Source: Massilia solisilvae
GTDB lineage: Bacteria > Pseudomonadota > Gammaproteobacteria > Burkholderiales > Burkholderiaceae_D
Direction of reading: 5' to 3'
DNA: 64,000 nt
Assembly (NCBI RefSeq): GCF_024753215.1
Contig: NZ_JANUGV010000001.1
Coordinates: forward strand, 744,001-808,000
A model generated the notes under the pieces. It was not told the DNA's origin, did no database searches, and saw nothing but the letters and a program-made list of their open reading frames with translations. Shown piece by piece: positions 9,506 through 16,628 of the stretch; position 1 is the first letter of the stretch, and every line of letters begins with the position of its first letter. Both the position numbers and the translations under genes were made by a program.

Positions 9506-10279
9506 ATGCGACAATACCTCTTCTGCCTGGCCATGGCGGTGAGCGGCGCCGCCATGGCCGATGATCTGGCCGACGTCAACAAGCTGCTCGAATCGAAGTC
9601 CTATCCGCAGGCGATCGCAATGCTGACCCGCCTGTCCGACGCCGGCAACGCCGGCGCGCAGCTGCGCCTGGGCCAGATGTACTGGTACGGCGAGGGCGTG
9701 GCGGTGGACCGCGCCCGGGCCGACGCCCTGTTCGCCAAGGCCGCGGCGGCCGGCAACAAGGAGGCGCAGTCCGCGCTTGGCATGACGGCCGCGCGCCAGC
9801 AGCACATGGGCGACATCGCGTACTGGACCGACAAGTACGACGGCGCCGACCTGGTGAGCGGCCAGTTCGACTGCAAGGCGCCGGTGGTGCCGGCCAGGTC
9901 CACGACCAACCAGGAAATCAAGACCACCAACGACACGATCAATGCCTGGAAGGCGTGCTACAACGGCTTCGTCAAGAACCTGAACGACGTGTACCCGGTT
10001 GGCAAGCGCATTCCGGGCGAGGTTGCGGACCTGATGACCGATGCCGAGATGGAGCAAGCCAAGCGGCGCCTGACCGAGGTGTATGGACGCGTGGGCGACA
10101 AGGCCAAGGTGGCGGCGCAAGCCACGCTCACCGCCTTCGACAACTGGCAGAAGGGGACCGAGGACTACGTGCGCCAGCAGAACCTGGAAACGGCGCAGCG
10201 CATGCGCGAAGCGGAGCTGGCGCGCGACAACGTCAACCGCAACATGCCGCAGCCGCCCAAGCCGGTTTACGTCAAGTAG
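9506..10279 (+). CDS. exported SEL1-like repeat protein, paralog 2 of 3
   Basis: A 257-residue paralog of its two neighbours. Residues 1-18 are a signal peptide (MRQYLFCLAMAVSGAAMA, likely cut before DD). SEL1-like helices follow with LGQMYWYGEGVAVDRARADA and FAKAAAAGNKEAQ. The second half repeats the shared domain: YWTDKYDGADLVSGQFDC, NAWKACYNGFVKNLND, KRIPGEVADLMTDAEM. The C-terminal 40 residues are charged (QRMREAELARDN) and end in PQPPKPVYVK. It has its own candidate promoter, and AGGAA stands 6 bases before the ATG. SEL1 repeats usually bind proteins; the shared domain is unassigned. Confidence 0.85.
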   Translation: MRQYLFCLAMAVSGAAMADDLADVNKLLESKSYPQAIAMLTRLSDAGNAGAQLRLGQMYWYGEGVAVDRARADALFAKAAAAGNKEAQSALGMTAARQQHMGDIAYWTDKYDGADLVSGQFDCKAPVVPARSTTNQEIKTTNDTINAWKACYNGFVKNLNDVYPVGKRIPGEVADLMTDAEMEQAKRRLTEVYGRVGDKAKVAAQATLTAFDNWQKGTEDYVRQQNLETAQRMREAELARDNVNRNMPQPPKPVYVK

Positions 10280-10345
10280 GCGGTTGAGCAGGGCGCGCCA
10301 ATCCGGTTATCATCAACGGCATTGTTCACTACCTGTGCCCGCGCC

Positions 10346-11110
10346 GTGAAGAAGACCGCCCTGTTTTGCCTGTCCCTGTTCCTGTGCGGCGCCGCGCTCG
10401 CCGACGAGCTGGCCGACGCCAACGCGCTGTTCGCCAAAAAAGAGTACGCGCAAGCGCTGCAGAAGTACACCAGGCTCGCCAACGCCGGCAACGTCGAGGC
10501 ACAGCAGCACCTGGGCGAGATGTACTGGTACGGCGAGGCCGGCGCGGTGGACGAAGCCAGGGCGCAAGGATGGTTCACGAAGGCCGCCGCCAAGGGTAAT
10601 GCGGTGGCGATCGCCTCGCTGGAGGTGATGAAGCAGCGCGTCGCGCGCCGCGCCGACATCGACTACTGGATCAGCAAGTACGACGGTTCGGAGCTGCGCT
10701 CGGGCCAGTACCGCTGCCCCGCGCCGCGCATCCCGGCCATGTCCAAGCTGAACGACGAGATCGAGCGCGTCGGCGCGAGCGTGCAGGCCTGGCAGGACTG
10801 CTACAACCGTTTTGTGGAGCACCTGAACGAGGTGTCGCCGCTGACCAAGCTGATTCCGGCCGACCTTTCCAAGCTGATGAACAAGCAGGAGATGGAGCAG
10901 GCGACAGCGCACCTGGCGCTGGTGCACGACAACGTGGCGGAGGGGGCGAAAGTATCGGCCAAGCTGGTGCTGGCGGACTTTGCGGCGTGGCGCAGCGCCA
11001 CCGAGGCCTATGTGGCCGAGCACAACGAGATCGTCAAGGGCGGCCCGTCCGAAGCGCGCCAGCGCGACATCGACGCGCGCAAGAACAACTACGCGCCGGC
11101 CGGCAAGTAA
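10346..11110 (+). CDS. exported SEL1-like repeat protein, paralog 3 of 3
   Basis: The start is taken as the GTG at 10346 (MKKTALFCLSLFLCGAALA), which gives a clean signal peptide cut before DELADANALF; a TTG at 10322 in frame would add eight residues. The 254-residue protein keeps the SEL1 helices (HLGEMYWYGEAGAVDEARAQ, FTKAAAKGN) and the shared domain (YWISKYDGSELRSGQYRC, QAWQDCYNRFVEHLNEV, KLIPADLSKLMNKQEMEQA). It differs from its neighbours in a glycine insertion after WYGE and in its tail. The three genes in one orientation point to local duplication followed by divergence. Confidence 0.82.
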   Translation: MKKTALFCLSLFLCGAALADELADANALFAKKEYAQALQKYTRLANAGNVEAQQHLGEMYWYGEAGAVDEARAQGWFTKAAAKGNAVAIASLEVMKQRVARRADIDYWISKYDGSELRSGQYRCPAPRIPAMSKLNDEIERVGASVQAWQDCYNRFVEHLNEVSPLTKLIPADLSKLMNKQEMEQATAHLALVHDNVAEGAKVSAKLVLADFAAWRSATEAYVAEHNEIVKGGPSEARQRDIDARKNNYAPAGK

Positions 11111-11120
11111 GCGGCGAGCA

Positions 11121-11148
11121 CGTCGCCCCGGCCTTCGCCGGTGCGACG
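11121..11148. terminator. convergent hairpin between SEL1 paralog 3 and the glutathione transferase gene
   Basis: CGTCGC (11121-11126) pairs with GCGACG (11143-11148), with an inner CCGGC/GCCGG stem and a CTTC-type loop. It lies between two converging genes and could end both transcripts. There is no strong run of T on either side, so a Rho-dependent or mRNA-end role is equally possible. The CGTCGCCCCGGC arm resembles repeat family A. Confidence 0.45.
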
Positions 11149-11168
11149 GAGTTTACAGTCGGATTGGC

Positions 11169-11780
11169 CTAGTCGTAAAAGCCGTACGGATGCCGCCAGC
11201 CGGGCAGGGCGGCGATGCGGTCGAGCCAGGCCTGCACGGCTGCCGGCATGGTGACCTGCGCCTGGTCGGCGAAATACAGGTAGCCGCATAGCGAACAATC
11301 GGCCACCGTCGGCGCGTCGCCAAGGATGAAAGTGCGGCCGTCGCTGAACTCCTGGCTCAGGCGCGCGATGTCGGCGTCAAAGCGCCGGCGCAGCATGGCC
11401 AGCACTGCCGGTTCGGCCGGCTCGAAGCGCGTGTGCCAGCGCAGGTTCGGCAGCGAAAAGCCGATCCGGTTCGCTTCCCAGAACAGCCACTCGCGCACGC
11501 GCGCCAGGCGCTCTTCCGATTCGCCGCCAAGCCGGCGCGTGTGGCCGGCCAGGTGCAGCAGGATGGCGTTGGACTGCACGTAGGGCTGGCCGTCGTGCAC
11601 CAGCAGCGGCACCTCGCCGTATTTGGCCAGGCTGCGAAATGGCTCGGGACGCGCCTCGCGCGGCGTGCCGACGACGTCGATCTCTTCAAAACCATGGTCG
11701 ATGCCGGCGAGCGCCAGCGCCAGGCGCACCTTGTAGGTGTGGCCCGACTCGCGGTTGCCGAAGAGGGTGATCCCGGCCAA
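11169..11780 (-). CDS. glutathione S-transferase family protein
   Basis: A 203-residue protein with a thioredoxin-fold N-terminal domain (ITLFGNRESGHTYKVRLALA, then KYGEVPLLVHDGQPYVQSNA with the cis-Pro glutathione-binding loop and the conserved QSNAI) and an all-helical C-terminal domain (WLFWEANRIGFSLPNLRWH, ILGDAPTVADCSLCGYLY with the N-capping Asp). It would conjugate glutathione to electrophiles or reduce peroxides in the cytoplasm; the substrate is unknown. The start appears to be a TTG at 11778-11780, two bases after the lexA stop codon, so it is probably read from the lexA promoter and hence under SOS control. Confidence 0.88.
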   Translation of the reverse strand: MAGITLFGNRESGHTYKVRLALALAGIDHGFEEIDVVGTPREARPEPFRSLAKYGEVPLLVHDGQPYVQSNAILLHLAGHTRRLGGESEERLARVREWLFWEANRIGFSLPNLRWHTRFEPAEPAVLAMLRRRFDADIARLSQEFSDGRTFILGDAPTVADCSLCGYLYFADQAQVTMPAAVQAWLDRIAALPGWRHPYGFYD

Positions 11781-11782
11781 GC

Positions 11783-12412
11783 TCAGTTCCAGGTGCGCAT
11801 CAGGCCAACGGCCAGGCCCTCGAGCGCAAAGCCGTCTTCGGGCGTGACCTTGATGATCTTGAAGTCCGGATTCTCCGGCAGAAGCTCGATCAGCTCGCCG
11901 GTGCGGCGGTAGCGCTTGACGGTGACGTCGTCGCCCAGGCGCGCGACCACGATCTGGCCGTTCTTGGCCGTGTCCACTTTTTTCACCGCGAGCAGGTCGC
12001 CGTCGTTGATGCCGGCGTCGCGCATCGACCAGCCGCGCACCTTCAGCAAAAAGTCGGGCCTGGCGGAGAACATGGCCGGGTCAACGCTGTAGGTTGTCTC
12101 GACATGTTCCTGCGCCAGAATCGGCGAGCCGGCGGCCACGCGGCCCACCAGCGGCAGCGACATCATCATCACTTGCGGGTGCACCGGCGCCGGTTCGGGC
12201 GTGCCGACCAGGCGAATGCCGCGCGATGTGCCGGGCGAGATTTCGATGGCGCCCTTGCGCGCCAGCGCCTGCAGGTGTTCCTCGGCCGCGTTGGCCGACT
12301 TGAAGCCCAGCTCGGCCGCGATCTCGGCGCGGGTCGGGGGAAAGCCGGTGTTCTCGATCGCCTCGCGGATGAGGTTGAGGATCTGTTCTTGCCTTGCGGT
12401 GAGCTTGAGCAT
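11783..12412 (-). CDS. lexA: LexA repressor
   Basis: LexA represses the SOS regulon and cleaves itself when RecA filaments form on damaged DNA. The 209-residue protein has a winged-helix DNA-binding domain ([35 protein letters not shown]) and an S24 peptidase domain with the Ala94-Gly95 scissile bond (VAAGSPI), catalytic Ser129 (RGWSMRDAG) and Lys166 (DDVTVKRY). All catalytic residues are present. A perfect CTG-N10-CAG operator lies upstream, giving autoregulation. The gene is divergent from rpsF and followed immediately by a glutathione transferase gene. Confidence 0.98.
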   Translation of the reverse strand: MLKLTARQEQILNLIREAIENTGFPPTRAEIAAELGFKSANAAEEHLQALARKGAIEISPGTSRGIRLVGTPEPAPVHPQVMMMSLPLVGRVAAGSPILAQEHVETTYSVDPAMFSARPDFLLKVRGWSMRDAGINDGDLLAVKKVDTAKNGQIVVARLGDDVTVKRYRRTGELIELLPENPDFKIIKVTPEDGFALEGLAVGLMRTWN

Positions 12413-12423
12413 GGGTGTGCGGC

Positions 12424-12456
12424 CGGGTTGTATAAACAGACTGGATTTTTATACAG
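12424..12456 (-). promoter_or_regulatory. LexA operators (SOS boxes) of lexA
   Basis: On the lexA strand CTGTATAAAAATCCAG (12456-12441) is a perfect CTG-N10-CAG SOS box with the AT-rich core usual in betaproteobacteria. One base further on, CTGTTTATACAACCCG (12439-12424) is a second, imperfect box with CCG in place of CAG. The TATAAA in the first box could serve as the -10 hexamer, so LexA would block RNA polymerase directly. Confidence 0.85.
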
Positions 12457-12601
12457 TATTTCGGCCAGCGCAAGGGGAAATGTGGATTTTTTCGTGTTTT
12501 TTATGGTCGAGTTGCCGATGCGGGCCCGCCGGACCGATCACTGGACAGGGGAGCGATACCATCTGGTTCGATTTCATGTTATAGTCGCGGGCTTACCCCT
12601 T

Positions 12602-12629
12602 CCCACACTCGTCTTGACGCCGAGGTGGG
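12602..12629 (+). promoter_or_regulatory. leader hairpin of rpsF, candidate S6:S18 binding site
   Basis: CCCAC (12602-12606) and CTCG (12608-12611) pair with CGAG (12621-12624) and GTGGG (12625-12629), leaving one bulged A and a 9-base loop that brings CCG next to the stem. Ribosomal proteins S6:S18 are known to repress their own mRNA through a leader structure with a conserved CCG. The location, 32 bases before the rpsF start, fits. The exact match to that motif is not proven. A TATAGT (12580-12585) upstream could be the -10 hexamer. Confidence 0.4.
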
Positions 12630-12660
12630 CATTTGTTTAAACGTCCTTAAGGAGTGTTTC

Positions 12661-13044
12661 ATGCGTCATTATGAAATCGTTTTTATCGTCCACCCGGACC
12701 AGAGCGAGCAAGTCCCGGCGATGATCGAGCGTTACAAGGCCACCGTGTCCTCGCGTGGCGGTAACATCCATCGCGTCGAAGACTGGGGCCGTCGCCAGAT
12801 GGCTTACCCGATCCAGAAGCTGCCGAAAGCGCACTACATCTGCATGAACATCGAATGCGACAACGAGACCCTGGTCGAGCTGGAAACCGCATTCAAATTC
12901 AATGATGCCGTGCTGCGTCACCTGACCGTTAAGATGAAGAAGGCTGAAACCGCTCCGTCGCCGATGATGAAATCGGTGCAGCGCGAAGACGCAGCCAAGA
13001 GCCACCGCGAGCAAGCTGCCGCTGCTCCGGCCGCCGCGGCCTAA
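12661..13044 (+). CDS. rpsF: 30S ribosomal protein S6
   Basis: A 127-residue S6 protein starting [18 protein letters not shown]; the family pattern 'RHYEIVF' and a good AAGGAG 8 bases upstream fix the start at 12661. The core includes [18 protein letters not shown] and [10 protein letters not shown]. The C-terminus carries an Ala-rich tail typical of betaproteobacteria. S6 binds S18 and 16S rRNA in the platform of the small subunit. It heads the rpsF-priB-rpsR-rplI cluster with dnaB beyond, divergent from lexA. Confidence 0.97.
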   Translation: MRHYEIVFIVHPDQSEQVPAMIERYKATVSSRGGNIHRVEDWGRRQMAYPIQKLPKAHYICMNIECDNETLVELETAFKFNDAVLRHLTVKMKKAETAPSPMMKSVQREDAAKSHREQAAAAPAAAA

Positions 13045-13067
13045 GCCAAAGGATTCGTGAACGGGCT

Positions 13068-13361
13068 TTGAACCAGTTTCAATTCACCGGCACCATCCTC
13101 GAGCGCGACATACTGCGCTACTCCCCGGCCGGCGTGCCGATTGTGTCAGCCACCCTGGCGCACAGTTCGCAGCAGGTCGAAGCAGGGGGAACGAGGCTGG
13201 TCGAGTTCGAGATCACCGCGCTTGCCGCGGGCGAGATTTCGGGCCGCTTCAGCCGGGCGGAATTGGGCGCAGCCCTGCAGTTCACGGGATTTTTGGCCAG
13301 GAAGAACCGCAACAGCAAAGCCCTGGTGTTTCACATCATTGATTTCAGTGCAGCGGCCTAA
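13068..13361 (+). CDS. priB: primosomal replication protein N
   Basis: A 97-residue single-domain OB-fold protein. PriB binds single-stranded DNA and helps PriA reload DnaB at stalled forks. The frame starts at a TTG (13068), reading [20 protein letters not shown], 23 bases after the rpsF stop codon; no in-frame ATG or GTG fits. FTGTI, PAGVPI and LEFEI-like VEFEITALA are typical. Its position between rpsF and rpsR is the standard one. A TTG start and a weak Shine-Dalgarno sequence suggest low translation by coupling to rpsF. Confidence 0.93.
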   Translation: MNQFQFTGTILERDILRYSPAGVPIVSATLAHSSQQVEAGGTRLVEFEITALAAGEISGRFSRAELGAALQFTGFLARKNRNSKALVFHIIDFSAAA

Positions 13362-13393
13362 GGCCGGCACATTTTAGATACAGGAGCCTCGAA

Positions 13394-13684
13394 ATGGCAT
13401 TCGGTAAAAAGTTCGACAAAAACAAAGCTAAAGAAAAACTGAAGCGCAAACAGCAGAACCCGCTGTTCAAGCGCAAGAAGTTCTGCCGCTTCACCGCCGC
13501 TGGCGTTGAGCAAGTGGATTACAAGGACGTCGACACCCTGAAGGACTTCATCCAGGAAAACGGCAAGATCATGCCGGCACGCCTGACCGGCACCAAGGCG
13601 CACTACCAGCGTCAGGTGGACACCGCCATCAAGCGCGCCCGTTACCTGGCCCTGCTGCCGTACACCGACCTGCACCACGCTTGA
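13394..13684 (+). CDS. rpsR: 30S ribosomal protein S18
   Basis: A 96-residue S18 protein with a long basic N-terminus ([20 protein letters not shown]) and the core [18 protein letters not shown], followed by [15 protein letters not shown] and [14 protein letters not shown], which are diagnostic. It pairs with S6 in the 30S platform. AGGAGCC stands about 7 bases before the ATG. The N-terminal extension of about 20 residues is common in betaproteobacteria. Confidence 0.97.
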   Translation: MAFGKKFDKNKAKEKLKRKQQNPLFKRKKFCRFTAAGVEQVDYKDVDTLKDFIQENGKIMPARLTGTKAHYQRQVDTAIKRARYLALLPYTDLHHA

Positions 13685-13718
13685 TACGGTCGTCGACTAG
13701 ATAATCCTGGAGAAAAAT

Positions 13719-14171
13719 ATGCAAGTCATTCTGTTGGAAAAAGTTGTTAACGTCGGCAACCTGGGCGACGTGGTCAAGGTCAAGGACGGTTACGCACGTA
13801 ACTTCCTGATCCCGCAAAAGATGGCCCGCCGCGCGACCGAGTCCGCTGTGGCCGAGTTCGAAGCACGCCGCGCCGAGCTGGAAAAAGCTGCCGCTGAAAA
13901 GCTGGCCGCTGCCCAGGCACAAGGCGAGAAGCTGACCGGCATGACCGTCACCATCGCCCAGAAAGCTGGCGTGGACGGCCGCCTGTTCGGCTCCGTGACC
14001 AACTTCGACATCGCTGAAGCGCTGACCAAGCAAGGCTTCCCGGTCGAGAAGGCTGCGATCCGCATGCCGACCGGCCCGCTGAAGACCACCGGCGAGCACC
14101 CGGTCGCCGTGGCACTGCACACCGACGTGGTGATCGAGATCACCATCGCTGTCGTGGGCGAAGCTGCCTAA
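13719..14171 (+). CDS. rplI: 50S ribosomal protein L9
   Basis: A 150-residue L9 protein. The N-terminal rRNA-binding domain has [17 protein letters not shown] and [13 protein letters not shown], a long connecting helix follows ([20 protein letters not shown]), and the C-terminal domain has [15 protein letters not shown]9 spans the L1 stalk base and limits frameshifting. It is the last gene of the ribosomal cluster; a strong intrinsic terminator follows 24 bases later. Confidence 0.97.
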   Translation: MQVILLEKVVNVGNLGDVVKVKDGYARNFLIPQKMARRATESAVAEFEARRAELEKAAAEKLAAAQAQGEKLTGMTVTIAQKAGVDGRLFGSVTNFDIAEALTKQGFPVEKAAIRMPTGPLKTTGEHPVAVALHTDVVIEITIAVVGEAA

Positions 14172-14194
14172 GCTGAGCGTTACGCATCAAGCAG

Positions 14195-14226
14195 AAAGCC
14201 GGGTTCGTCCCGGCTTTTTGTTTTTT
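14195..14226 (+). terminator. intrinsic terminator of the rpsF-rplI operon
   Basis: A perfect 9-bp stem AAAGCCGGG (14195-14203) / CCCGGCTTT (14209-14217) with a 5-base loop is followed by TTGTTTTTT. It should end most transcription before dnaB, which has its own TATAAT box. Confidence 0.9.
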
Positions 14227-14242
14227 GGCCTGCGGCTCCAAT

Positions 14243-14408
14243 ACGTCGTCCCGGCGAAGGCCGGGACCCATAGACCGTATGCCTGGCTACGCGCTTACGC
14301 CGCAGGCCCGCTGGCTCAGCATGGGTCCCGGCTTTCGCCGGGACGACGTGCGCTTACGCCGCAGGCCCGCTGGCTCAGCATGGGTCCCGGCTTTCGCCGG
14401 GACGACGT
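14243..14408. repeat. dispersed palindrome family A, with perfect 59-bp tandem duplication
   Basis: A full family A element spans 14243-14349: the left arm ACGTCGTCCCGGCGAAGG, then CCGGGACCCA, is answered by TGGGTCCCGG, then CTTTCGCCGGGACGACGT at the right end. The right half (14291-14349, beginning GCGCTTACGCCGCAGG) is repeated without a mismatch at 14350-14408. Both copies end GGGACGACGT. A perfect duplication implies recent unequal exchange or replication slippage. No gene is encoded here. Confidence 0.9.
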
Positions 14409-14458
14409 AAAAAACAACAAAGCCGCAAAATGCCGCGGCTTTGTTGTTTTTTACGTCG
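14403..14458. terminator. 24-bp perfect inverted repeat, likely bidirectional terminator
   Basis: CGACGTAAAAAACAACAAAG plus CCGC (14403-14426) is the exact reverse complement of 14435-14458, with the 8-base loop AAAATGCC. The outer parts carry runs of A and T, so on either strand a GC stem (AAAGCCGC/GCGGCTTT) is followed by a T-rich arm. It overlaps the end of the family A repeat and lies upstream of dnaB. Confidence 0.75.
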
Positions 14459-14489
14459 CTTTTATTGCCAAAAAAAACTAACTCCCGCG

Positions 14490-14518
14490 TTCAGCCTGCC
14501 ATCCGGAGCAGGTATAAT
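14490..14518 (+). promoter_or_regulatory. candidate dnaB promoter
   Basis: A perfect TATAAT (14513-14518) stands 9 bases before the dnaB ATG at 14528; 17 bases upstream of it is a poor -35 (TTCAGC, 14490-14495). Initiation about 7 bases after the -10 would leave a leader of only a few bases and no Shine-Dalgarno sequence. The gap from 14172 to 14527 otherwise holds only the terminator, repeats and hairpin listed above. Confidence 0.5.
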
Positions 14519-14527
14519 GCCGGCCAT

Positions 14528-15916
14528 ATGAACGCCCCCGCATCCGATCCGCAAATCGAAGCGCTGCGCGTCCCGCCGCACTCCATCGAAGCAGAGCAGT
14601 CCGTCATCGGCGGTTTGCTGCGCGATAACGCTGCCTGGGACCGCATCGCCGACTTCATGCATGCGGAAGACTTCTACCGCTACGACCACCGTATCATCTT
14701 CGAGCAGATGGTTCGCCTGATCAACTCGGGCAAGCCGGCCGACGTGATCACCGTGTACGAAGCGCTGGTGCAGCTGGGCAAGGCCGAGGAAGTCGGCGGC
14801 CTGCAGTACCTGAACGCGATGGCGCAGAACACGCCGTCCGCTGCCAACATCCGCCGCTATGCCGAGATCGTGCGCGACCGCGGCGTGCTGCGCCAGCTGA
14901 TCACCGTGGCCGACGAAGTGTCGGCCAAGGCCTTCAACCCGCAGGGCGCCGAGGTCAAGCAGATCCTCGACGAAGCGGAATCGCGCATCTTCGCGATCGC
15001 CGAGCAAGGCGCGCGCGGCGCGCAGGGCTGGCTGCCGGTGCAGCCGCTGCTCACCCAGGTGGTCGAGCGCATCGACGAGCTGTACTCGCGCGAGAACCAG
15101 GGTGAGATCACCGGCGTGCCGACCGGCTTCATCGACCTGGACCGCATGACCTCGGGCCTGCAGCCGGGCGACCTGGTCATCGTGGCTGGCCGCCCGTCGA
15201 TGGGCAAGACCGCGTTCTCGGTGAACATCGGCGAGAACGTCGCGGTCGAAGCCGGCCTGCCGGTGGCGATCTTCTCGATGGAGATGGGCGGCGCCCAGCT
15301 GGCCATGCGTATGCTCGGCTCGATCGGCCAGCTCGACCAGCACCGCCTGCGTACCGGCAAGCTGATCGACGAGGACTGGCCGCGCCTGACGCACGCCATC
15401 CAGAAGATGAACGACTGCCAGATCTTCATCGACGAGACGCCGGCGCTGAACCCGATCGAAATGCGCGCCCGCGCGCGACGCCTGGCGCGCCAGTGCGGCA
15501 AGCTGGGCCTGATCATCGTCGACTACCTGCAGCTGATGCAGGGTTCCAAGCCGGGCGACAACCGCGCCTCGGAGATCTCGGAGATCTCGCGTAGCCTGAA
15601 GGGCTTGGCCAAGGAGCTGGGCTGCCCGGTGATCGCGCTGTCGCAGCTGAACCGCTCGCTGGAACAACGCCCCAACAAACGACCCGTCATGTCCGACCTG
15701 CGCGAATCGGGCGCTATCGAGCAGGACGCGGACGTGATCATCTTCCTGTATCGTGACGAGGTTTACAACCCGGACTCGCCCGATAAGGGAACGGCCGAGA
15801 TCATCATCGGCAAACAACGTAACGGCCCGATTGGTGCGGTGCGCCTGACCTGGATGGGCATGTACACCAAGTTCGGCAACTACAGCGGCAACCTCGCCAT
15901 CTACCAGGGCGACTAA
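14528..15916 (+). CDS. dnaB: replicative DNA helicase DnaB
   Basis: The ring helicase that unwinds DNA at the replication fork and recruits primase. I start at 14528 (MNAPASDPQIEALRVPPHSI) because family members begin shortly before VPPHSIEAEQSV; the frame extends upstream to 14441 but only through the hairpin. The 462-residue protein has the N-terminal helical domain, a linker, and a RecA-like C-terminal domain with Walker A GRPSMGKTAF, IFSMEMGG, the Walker B stretch LIIVDYLQLM, SQLNRSLEQR and DLRESGAIEQDAD. There is no intein. It is downstream of rplI as in many bacteria but appears to have its own promoter. Confidence 0.98.
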   Translation: MNAPASDPQIEALRVPPHSIEAEQSVIGGLLRDNAAWDRIADFMHAEDFYRYDHRIIFEQMVRLINSGKPADVITVYEALVQLGKAEEVGGLQYLNAMAQNTPSAANIRRYAEIVRDRGVLRQLITVADEVSAKAFNPQGAEVKQILDEAESRIFAIAEQGARGAQGWLPVQPLLTQVVERIDELYSRENQGEITGVPTGFIDLDRMTSGLQPGDLVIVAGRPSMGKTAFSVNIGENVAVEAGLPVAIFSMEMGGAQLAMRMLGSIGQLDQHRLRTGKLIDEDWPRLTHAIQKMNDCQIFIDETPALNPIEMRARARRLARQCGKLGLIIVDYLQLMQGSKPGDNRASEISEISRSLKGLAKELGCPVIALSQLNRSLEQRPNKRPVMSDLRESGAIEQDADVIIFLYRDEVYNPDSPDKGTAEIIIGKQRNGPIGAVRLTWMGMYTKFGNYSGNLAIYQGD

Positions 15917-15989
15917 GTCGCAAGCAGACCTTCGGGAACGCCTCGGGGGTTCGCTGGCCCAAGAGAGTTTTACAAACGGAGAATAAAAG

Positions 15990-16616
15990 ATGTTTGGACG
16001 CCTGATGCCCACCGAGGGCAAGTTCTTTGACCTGTTCAACCAGCACGCGGCCTTGTGCGTGAAGGGTGCGCAGGAGATGGTCGGCCTGATGACCAACTTC
16101 GACGACCTGGAAAACCGCACCCACGCGGTGGAGAGCGTCGAGAAGCAGGCGGACAAGATCACCTACGCCACCGTCGAGCTGCTGCACAAGACCTTCATCA
16201 CCCCGATCGACCGCGACGACATCCACAAGCTCATCACGCGCATGGACGACATCCTCGACATGATGGAGGACGCCGCGCAGACCATTTCGCTGTACGACCT
16301 GCAGGCCGTCACGCCGGAAGCCAAGCGCCTGGCCGAGCTGTGCCTGGCCTGCTGCGAGAAGGTGCAGTCGGCCGTGGGCATGCTGCACAACATGGACAAC
16401 GCCTCGCGCATCGTGGCCATCTGCGAAGAGATCGACCGCCTGGAGTCGGACGCCGACCACGTGATGCGCGCCGCCATGTCCAAGCTGTTCCGCGACGAGC
16501 CGGACGTGCGCAACCTGATCAAGATGAAGGCGATCTACGAGATCCTGGAAACCGTGACCGACCGCTGCGAGGATGTTGCCAACATCATCGAAGGCATCAT
16601 CGTCGAAAACGCGTAA
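15990..16616 (+). CDS. DUF47/PhoU-like phosphate transport accessory protein
   Basis: A 208-residue, almost wholly helical protein of the DUF47 family, related to PhoU. It starts MFGRLMPTEGKFFDLFNQHA, the usual family opening, and carries the acidic segments expected for metal binding (MDDILDMMEDAAQ, EEIDRLESDADHVMR, ETVTDRCEDVANIIEG). It ends 12 bases before the Pit transporter gene, the common arrangement, and such proteins are thought to modulate Pit activity. A GGAG lies 7-10 bases before the ATG. The 73 bases after dnaB show no strong terminator. Confidence 0.93.
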   Translation: MFGRLMPTEGKFFDLFNQHAALCVKGAQEMVGLMTNFDDLENRTHAVESVEKQADKITYATVELLHKTFITPIDRDDIHKLITRMDDILDMMEDAAQTISLYDLQAVTPEAKRLAELCLACCEKVQSAVGMLHNMDNASRIVAICEEIDRLESDADHVMRAAMSKLFRDEPDVRNLIKMKAIYEILETVTDRCEDVANIIEGIIVENA

Positions 16617-16628
16617 GCGGAAGGACCT

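Noticed and set aside
14291-14408. Possible CRISPR-like direct repeats
   Set aside because: Only two 59-base units that abut with no spacer and form half of a dispersed palindrome; no cas genes.
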